In this document: positions 59,470 to 64,000 of the stretch, piece by piece | Layout: every line of letters starts with the position of its first letter | Position numbering within the stretch: the stretch's first letter is position 1 | DNA from: GCA-020345945 sp964596985 | GTDB taxonomy: Archaea; Thermoproteota; Bathyarchaeia; RBG-16-48-13; GCA-020345945 | NCBI GenBank assembly: GCA_964596985.1 | Contig: CAZQWG010000004.1 | Coordinates: forward strand, 132,463-196,462 | Length of the DNA stretch: 64,000 nt | Direction: 5' to 3' | The notes under the pieces: generated by a model | Databases searched by the model: none | Seen by the model: only the letters and a program-made list of their open reading frames with translations | What the model was told of the DNA's origin: nothing | Made by a program: the position numbers and the translations under genes

Positions 59470-60338
59470 TACAGCGGAATCCTCCTATCGAACCGGCTGG
59501 CGATGATCCAAGTCAGCATAGCCATCGCACCCACAATCAGCGAGACCTGGAAGAAGAGAATGTAGTTCTGAATGAACTCCTGCCCAGCAAACATGTTCTT
59601 CGAAGCCAAGAGGTTGTGTAGCAGGTGTCCTCCGATCCCCGCTGCGTAACCGAACGGGAGGCTGGCACCCACCATCCAGTACCCCGCAGACAAGATTATC
59701 AGTAGAATGAAGACCGGGTTCTGCCCGGAAGCAACCCCCCAAGAGAAGACGTGCAGAGATGCCCAGATCGAGATTGCAACAACCCAGCCGATCAGCAGTG
59801 TAACAGTCTTCTCCTGAATAACGAACCGGTAGAGAAGCTGCTGGATGAAAACAGCTACACCGTATATGAACATGTTCTCGCTGATCGCTGTAATCCACTG
59901 CAGGACGATTACGCCGATCGTACCGTACTGCTCCTCAACCACAGCGAAACTCGACTGAGGAATCAGCACCCCAATAGGATTAATGACACTGAAGTTCTGG
60001 GCTGACCCGGCTACGTTTATCAGTAGCATAACATAGCCGATCACAAGGGTTCCCACACATGAGAATAGGATGATGACAGCGATCTTCTTAGCCCGGAAGG
60101 CGAGCTTGCTGAGAAATGTGGGGTACATCAATCCGAGCATATCTATCTCCTCAAGCCCCCGGAATGGACGGATCTTACTCAGGTAGAGGACGAGCAGCCA
60201 GATCCCGAGAATGGATATCGCATGAACCGCCCCAGCACCGATCAGCCCCATGTTCTCCAAGTAGACGCCCATCACGCCTATGAAGATCGAGCCGAACACG
60301 GCGAGAGCCGCCAGAATCAGAACCGGGAGATCACGCAA
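59466..60338 (-). CDS. CPBP-family (CAAX-like) intramembrane protease
   Basis: A 290-residue protein with about eight membrane helices. The three CPBP motifs are recognisable: ISENMFIYG (motif 1, normally EExxxR), WASLHVFSWG (motif 2, FxxxH type) and GGHLLHNLL (motif 3, HxxxN type). The second glutamate of motif 1 is Asn, so catalysis may be altered. CPBP proteins process membrane or secreted peptides and can give immunity to bacteriocins. Within a chain of secreted proteins a maturation role is plausible. Confidence 0.65.
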   Translation of the reverse strand: MRDLPVLILAALAVFGSIFIGVMGVYLENMGLIGAGAVHAISILGIWLLVLYLSKIRPFRGLEEIDMLGLMYPTFLSKLAFRAKKIAVIILFSCVGTLVIGYVMLLINVAGSAQNFSVINPIGVLIPQSSFAVVEEQYGTIGVIVLQWITAISENMFIYGVAVFIQQLLYRFVIQEKTVTLLIGWVVAISIWASLHVFSWGVASGQNPVFILLIILSAGYWMVGASLPFGYAAGIGGHLLHNLLASKNMFAGQEFIQNYILFFQVSLIVGAMAMLTWIIASRFDRRIPLY

Positions 60339-60349
60339 TCTTCTTCAAC

Positions 60350-60883
60350 TCAAATCGAAACAAAACAGCTGATGGTATGGGTCTTGTCAAAGAGACCGTA
60401 AGCATCGTTCGTGAACGGTACCCCGGACTTGACTTCGATAGTGTAGGTTTTCCCTGCCACTAGGTCCGTGAAGGTAGTAACCAAACCGTCCTCACTGCCG
60501 AAAGCGTCTTGATCCGAGACTGACCTGTTCGCCATGACCGTATGGTTACGGATCGTCTTCCCTCCTTCCTTGACGGTGATGGTGAAGCTGAGATCATCCT
60601 TCCACCACAATGCAAGTGGCTCCACGTCGCTGTCAGCCCACGCTATCAGAAACGCAAGGGGCAGGGTTTCATGGTAGTTGCCGACTTTGGTTTCAATGGC
60701 GTAATCGCTTATCCAATCGTACCCCATCCAGTGATAGACACCGGTTACTGTGACATCAAGGTCAGCCACCTGGGTAAGACTGCCAGTAGCCGATGCGAAC
60801 AGGAGGGTTGCAGAAACAGCCAGCCCTATGACAGCGCTGACAAGCACAGCCAGCAATACTTTATCCATCATTTTTCTTGACAT
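60350..60883 (-). CDS. Secreted/anchored single-domain beta protein
   Basis: About 177 residues. ATG 60883 overlaps the upstream stop (TGATG). A signal anchor (VLLAVLVSAVIGLAVSATLLFAS) is followed by one strand-rich domain (LTQVADLDVTVTGVYHW, DLSFTITVKEGGKTIRNHTV, GKTYTIEVKSGV). Archaellin- or pilin-like length, but no prepilin cleavage motif is clear. Unknown role. Confidence 0.6.
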   Translation of the reverse strand: MSRKMMDKVLLAVLVSAVIGLAVSATLLFASATGSLTQVADLDVTVTGVYHWMGYDWISDYAIETKVGNYHETLPLAFLIAWADSDVEPLALWWKDDLSFTITVKEGGKTIRNHTVMANRSVSDQDAFGSEDGLVTTFTDLVAGKTYTIEVKSGVPFTNDAYGLFDKTHTISCFVSI

Positions 60884-61233
60884 CATATCCAGTTCATACC
60901 TCGCATCCAACTGTAGAAGGGATTGGCACCGAACTTCCCCGCGAAGAGCAGCCCCGCCAAAACAACGCATATGAACAGCACTACGACACCTACGATCGGC
61001 CCCGACCGACCGACAAGGCGCTTATTCGTGGACATGAAGATCATTGAGAAGACACCGATGATAATCAGTACAAGAGGGATCAGGAAGCGGGTTAGGAGGT
61101 AGTTGATCTCGTTGAACGTGACCACGACACCCAGCAGGATCGCGGCGAGAAGAATCAGCACAATCCAGATGTTCGCCCCAAAGAGAGACGAGAGAAAAAC
61201 CATCCACCAAGGAGTCGTATTCTGCCTGCTCAC
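60883..61233 (-). CDS. Three-helix membrane protein
   Basis: About 116 residues from GTG 61233, one base after the upstream stop. Helices: IWIVLILLAAILLGVVVTF, FLIPLVLIIIGVFSMIF and GPIVGVVVLFICVVLAGLLF. No family is recognised. Confidence 0.6.
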   Translation of the reverse strand: MSRQNTTPWWMVFLSSLFGANIWIVLILLAAILLGVVVTFNEINYLLTRFLIPLVLIIIGVFSMIFMSTNKRLVGRSGPIVGVVVLFICVVLAGLLFAGKFGANPFYSWMRGMNWI

Positions 61234-61234
61234 C

Positions 61235-62383
61235 TCATCTCCTCCCAAACAGCTTGTACTTCTTTGCGAAGTAGTACGCAATGCCAGCTATGATGATCAG
61301 GGAAACCGTGATCCCGACCGTAGCAAGAGGATTCTCAACAATCAGATTACAGAGACCAACCAAGAACTCAGGAAGCCACTCCTGCTGCTCACACCAAGTC
61401 GGCACTCCACCGCCATTCTCATCTTCTTCATCGTCTTCGTCGTCATCAGGCTCCGGTTCTGGTTCAGGCTCCGGTTCTGGCGGTTCCGGTGGGGGTTCCT
61501 CGGAAGTTATCGGGTTGTAGACTAACCCCTTCCAGAATAAACCGATATCATCCGTTTTATCCGCCGAGGTCTCAACTATCCGGTGATACACCTGGTCATG
61601 CTTAGTAATGTAATGCCTCTGCTCTGACCCGATATCCAAATGGAACTCAAGGTTTTCCGAGGCAAACAGTTCCAGAGGCTTCCCGATATCGACCGCCGAC
61701 ATCTCATAGTTGAAAACCCGGAACTCCTTCTCCCCACTACCCCACAATTCCTGGCTGACTTGAAGCCAGCCCTGCGTCCCCTGGAGAATACTCTTCCGCT
61801 CACCACTATGATCATCGACAACATCCACCTCAATGCTCCCATCACAATGCCAAACATACTTGAAGTCAGGGTACGGATGCCAAGGATCACCCGTCTCCGC
61901 CGCCGGGAAATCCGTCCACTTCACACGCTCATAGATTTGAACATACACGGAAGCAATCTTCTGACCCGAATGAGTGTACATGCCTGCAAACGGTAGAACC
62001 GCAAGATTCTGACCTAGGAGATACATCGTGCCAGAATGGTATTCCTCCGACCCACTAGGATCATAGCGGATTTCCATGGTCGCGTAAGTGGAGGACTCTA
62101 CCCAAGACCCCCCCGACCAGCCGAGCATACTCGCCCTGTAACTGAACCACGGAGAAGATACGAGGCTGACCCCGACGATCAAGACGAGTATGAACGCAGA
62201 GAAGAATACGAGACCCCCCCCAACAGTAATCTTCTTCCGTTGGACAAAGAACCGCCTGTAAAACATGAAAGCGAAGACACCTAAGACGAGCGCCACGGCA
62301 AGTGAGGCGAGAATAACCGTCCAACCCAACTCGGTCTGAGCGTAAGTTACGGGTGGAATCCCGTCGTCAATTATTGTACCCAT
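61235..62383 (-). CDS. Three-helix surface protein with acidic Pro/Glu linker
   Basis: A 382-residue protein. Two N-terminal helices (ILASLAVALVLGVFAFMFY, GLVFFSAFILVLIVGVSLV), an outer domain of about 200 residues, then a low-complexity linker of alternating Pro/Glu followed by Asp/Glu (about residues 296-330), a short Cys-containing segment and a C-terminal helix VGITVSLIIIAGIAYYFA with basic tail. The linker would act as an extended spacer. ATG overlaps the previous stop (TAATG). Confidence 0.65.
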   Translation of the reverse strand: MGTIIDDGIPPVTYAQTELGWTVILASLAVALVLGVFAFMFYRRFFVQRKKITVGGGLVFFSAFILVLIVGVSLVSSPWFSYRASMLGWSGGSWVESSTYATMEIRYDPSGSEEYHSGTMYLLGQNLAVLPFAGMYTHSGQKIASVYVQIYERVKWTDFPAAETGDPWHPYPDFKYVWHCDGSIEVDVVDDHSGERKSILQGTQGWLQVSQELWGSGEKEFRVFNYEMSAVDIGKPLELFASENLEFHLDIGSEQRHYITKHDQVYHRIVETSADKTDDIGLFWKGLVYNPITSEEPPPEPPEPEPEPEPEPDDDEDDEEDENGGGVPTWCEQQEWLPEFLVGLCNLIVENPLATVGITVSLIIIAGIAYYFAKKYKLFGRR

Positions 62384-62667
62384 TACCTGCCCCCCAAACT
62401 TATCCGCAGTATTCTGAAAACGAACAGCACACTAAGAAAAGCAAGGACCAGCGAAACAACCCCTAAGGTGATTACACGCCAGTCGAAGCCTGAAGCTAAA
62501 ACCCAGCCGACGATTATTAGCTGCCAGCTAATCGGCTCACCCCAGCCGAGGTAAACCAAGACAAGATTCGCGGTAAGGATCAAGACGATATTAATGAGCG
62601 CGTAGGCTACCACGAATGCTACGAGGAAGGCAAGGTAACGATACGACCTGTGAGAAAGCAAGGTCAT
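62383..62667 (-). CDS. Three-helix membrane protein
   Basis: About 94 residues from ATG 62667, overlapping the upstream stop (ATGA). Helices: LAFLVAFVVAYALINIVLILTA, SWQLIIVGWVLASGFDW and ITLGVVSLVLAFLSVLFVFRI. Unknown function. Confidence 0.6.
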   Translation of the reverse strand: MTLLSHRSYRYLAFLVAFVVAYALINIVLILTANLVLVYLGWGEPISWQLIIVGWVLASGFDWRVITLGVVSLVLAFLSVLFVFRILRISLGGR

Positions 62668-62933
62668 AGTCGCCCCTCCAGCGATGGGAACAGCGTGATG
62701 AGACCATATGTGATAATTGCATGGAAGGCAACGTAGACAACCGACCAGATAAGGAAGTCCTGCCATCTCTGTTGCTGTCTCAGAGACGAAACAATGTAGA
62801 AGTATGTCCCCATCAACAGAACATCATACTTCCACACAAACAGGAAGAGCGGAATGATCAGGAACTCTAAGATGGTCATGAGCGCCTCGCCTATGCCAGC
62901 ATCCAAAAAGAGAGAGAAGATCAAGCTAAACAA
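62664..62933 (-). CDS. Small membrane protein
   Basis: An 89-residue protein with three hydrophobic stretches (ILEFLIIPLFLFVWKY, LLMGTYFYIVSSL, FLIWSVVYVAFHAIITYGLI). TTG start overlaps the upstream gene by eight bases. Unknown function. Confidence 0.55.
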   Translation of the reverse strand: MFSLIFSLFLDAGIGEALMTILEFLIIPLFLFVWKYDVLLMGTYFYIVSSLRQQQRWQDFLIWSVVYVAFHAIITYGLITLFPSLEGRL

Positions 62934-63369
62934 AGAACAGCAACCCCCAGACCAGCAGATTCAACCCGGCTACAGGCAAGATACAGCATATGCAGAGTAA
63001 CTGCCCCTGTTCAATGAAGAAGACGAACACCACTGCCATCGTGGAGAGTAACGCCCTGACCAAGGCGGGGAAAACGTTTCCCCAGAAGATCTTCATGAAC
63101 CCGGACTGTCTTTGAGACTTCACAAGCGAGAATATGAAGCTGGAGACGATGGCCAGAAGGAAGAGAGAAACCGTCAGCCAAATGAATACCGGGTGCAAGT
63201 AGAAATCAGCGAGATCAACGCTGAGAACCCCCAGACTCGCAAGCAACGCCATGATACTCGCAGAGTGGATGACAGAGTATACAGTGAAAATCAGGAACAG
63301 CTTGACGATGAGAAGCTTCGAAACCCTCGGCAGACCAGCACCCCAAAGAAACTGGTGGCGAGCTGTCAA
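62926..63369 (-). CDS. Four-helix membrane protein, first gene of the long chain
   Basis: Up to 147 residues with about four membrane helices (LLIVKLFLIFTVYSVIHSASI, FIWLTVSLFLLAIVSSFIFSL, ALLSTMAVVFVFFIEQ, CICCILPVAGLNLLVWGLLFF). The start is uncertain: TTG 63369 lies very close to the TATA element at 63374-63384, where transcription should begin some 20 bases further on. A later start would shorten it. Confidence 0.5.
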   Translation of the reverse strand: MTARHQFLWGAGLPRVSKLLIVKLFLIFTVYSVIHSASIMALLASLGVLSVDLADFYLHPVFIWLTVSLFLLAIVSSFIFSLVKSQRQSGFMKIFWGNVFPALVRALLSTMAVVFVFFIEQGQLLCICCILPVAGLNLLVWGLLFFV

Positions 63370-63373
63370 GAAC

Positions 63374-63384
63374 CATTATATAAA
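63374..63384 (-). promoter_or_regulatory. TATA box for the long leftward gene chain
   Basis: On the minus strand CTTTATATAATGG is a strong archaeal TATA element in the only sizeable gap (63370-63541) before the chain of overlapping membrane-protein genes. No equally good element is seen within the chain. Confidence 0.6.
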
Positions 63385-63541
63385 GAGCATACACGGTTCC
63401 CGGCATAGTGAAAGCTCGAAGAATCTTCGAGATACATTGATTCCAAGCGTTTTCCGGGCTTACCTGTAATATCAACTACCCAGTTCTACCCAACTCTACA
63501 AGGAAAGAAAAAATGCGGGGGCGGAAAACTTCTCGCAGCGA

Positions 63542-63868
63542 TTATAGTTCAGGGGCTTCCTCCAGAATCGTGGCTTTCGCTTTCTTCAAGTCTTCAAGCA
63601 CACCAGCCACCTTCGGCAACGAAGAGAGAAGCTCCAATTCCTCACGGCTGAACTGGACAGAACGATCTGTGAGAGCCCCATCCTTCAGCCGGAAAGTAAA
63701 ATGCAGTTCACCCCGCCGAGAGAAGAGGACCAGCCGAGGGAAAACCTTCTTCGACCCAGAGACCATTTCAACCAGTTCTCGGCACTGAGAATCCAGAGAC
63801 TCCCCACTGTCAAGGTACTCTGCCAGCTGCCTCACCTTACCCAAGACACTGCCGTAATCCCTCTCCAA
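63542..63868 (-). CDS. Small protein with PC4-like pattern, unknown
   Basis: A 108-residue protein. An N-terminal coiled segment (GSVLGKVRQLAEYLDSGE) is followed by a strand-rich part ending in a helix: FPRLVLFSRRGELHFTFRL, SVQFSREELELLSSLPKV, then LEDLKKAKATILEEAPEL. The second half resembles the strand-helix layout of PC4-type ssDNA-binding domains, but only loosely. TTG start without a clear ribosome site. It is separate from the membrane-protein chain and could be a regulator or DNA-binding protein of the element. Confidence 0.5.
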   Translation of the reverse strand: MERDYGSVLGKVRQLAEYLDSGESLDSQCRELVEMVSGSKKVFPRLVLFSRRGELHFTFRLKDGALTDRSVQFSREELELLSSLPKVAGVLEDLKKAKATILEEAPEL

Positions 63869-64000
63869 GATTCGGATCGTTTTCTCAAGGTCTCTGAGAC
63901 GCCTACCCCAGAGAGCCTAGCTACCCAGCCCCGAAAAATCAAAATAACCGAGACCCCCAACGTACAAGCATTAATGGAAGAAATCCTACAACCACTTACC

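Larger units (their letters stand above)
35316..64000. mobile_element. Left end of a large integrated element (provirus-like), right end outside the window
   Basis: It starts where the HerA-like gene is interrupted, immediately followed by a tyrosine recombinase gene. All later genes differ in kind from the host part: very small overlapping genes, ParB/AbrB/winged-helix regulators, a tRNA gene, and a leftward chain of membrane and secreted proteins to 63.4 kb. No host housekeeping gene appears after 35.3 kb. The visible length is about 28.7 kb. No capsid, terminase, replication or conjugation gene is recognised, so virus, plasmid or another element type remains open. Confidence 0.8.

Noticed and set aside
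35316..64000. CRISPR array or insertion sequence within the element
   Set aside because: No regularly spaced repeats and no transposase-like protein were seen. The short palindromes are too few and irregular.

Overview
The window looks like a piece of an archaeal chromosome (about 35.3 kb) followed by one end of a large integrated element (about 28.7 kb visible, continuing past the right edge). Archaeal markers are ABCE1/RLI, the KEOPS subunit Cgi121, a Sua5 protein, an archaeal-type triosephosphate isomerase, pantoate kinase, an MtrH-type methyltransferase and an intron-bearing tRNA. Corrinoid methyltransferases of the methylamine type, MtrH, FolD and a glyoxylate/glycerate route without visible methanogenesis genes suggest a non-methanogenic lineage of the TACK group (Bathyarchaeia-like or Brockarchaeota-like). 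That placement is an inference from gene content, not a phylogeny.

Host region, 1-35.3 kb. The left end holds the tail of a CCG-domain Fe-S oxidoreductase subunit and a glyoxylate-carboligase-like enzyme. Next come two monomethylamine-methyltransferase (MtmB) paralogs without pyrrolysine and their corrinoid protein. An orphan thiopeptide-type enzyme, a DtxR-FeoA/FeoB iron-uptake pair with a candidate metal operator, a zinc alcohol dehydrogenase and a UDP-sugar dehydrogenase follow. The folate C1 genes (5-formyl-THF cyclo-ligase, FolD), ArgRS, an LDH2-family dehydrogenase and a three-gene GlpA module come after these, then pantoate kinase with an ECF-type membrane protein, an MFS transporter, tRNA-Arg, TpiA, ABCE1, a flippase-like protein, Sua5, a THUMP protein, Cgi121, MtrH and glycerate 2-kinase. 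Together they suggest a C1/C2 economy: methyl groups from methylated amines pass through MtmB, MtmC and MtrH to a pterin or folate carrier, while glycolate/glyoxylate could reach 2-phosphoglycerate through the carboligase and glycerate kinase.

Integrated element, 35.3 kb to the right edge. A HerA-like ATPase gene is cut between its expected Walker A region and its D-x-T-G-E-Y motif. A tyrosine recombinase starts 58 bases beyond the break. The left part of the element (36-42.7 kb) carries the integrase, ParB-like, AbrB-like and winged-helix regulators, many very small genes, two tandem perfect palindromes, palindromic repeats inside the parB gene, a cluster of hairpins and a tRNA with a serine-type body but a GAA (Phe) anticodon. 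The right part (42.8-63.4 kb) is one leftward chain of about 22 overlapping genes. Nearly all encode membrane or secreted proteins: a 2400-residue surface protein, a membrane-anchored glycosidase-fold protein whose general acid appears to be missing, a CPBP-type intramembrane protease, a protein with an IPGFP-type C-terminal sorting signal, and one very basic 67-residue protein. No polymerase, terminase, capsid or conjugation ATPase is recognisable. The element may be an enveloped or spindle-shaped virus relative or a cell-surface system on a mobile element. It is the strongest candidate here for an undescribed system.
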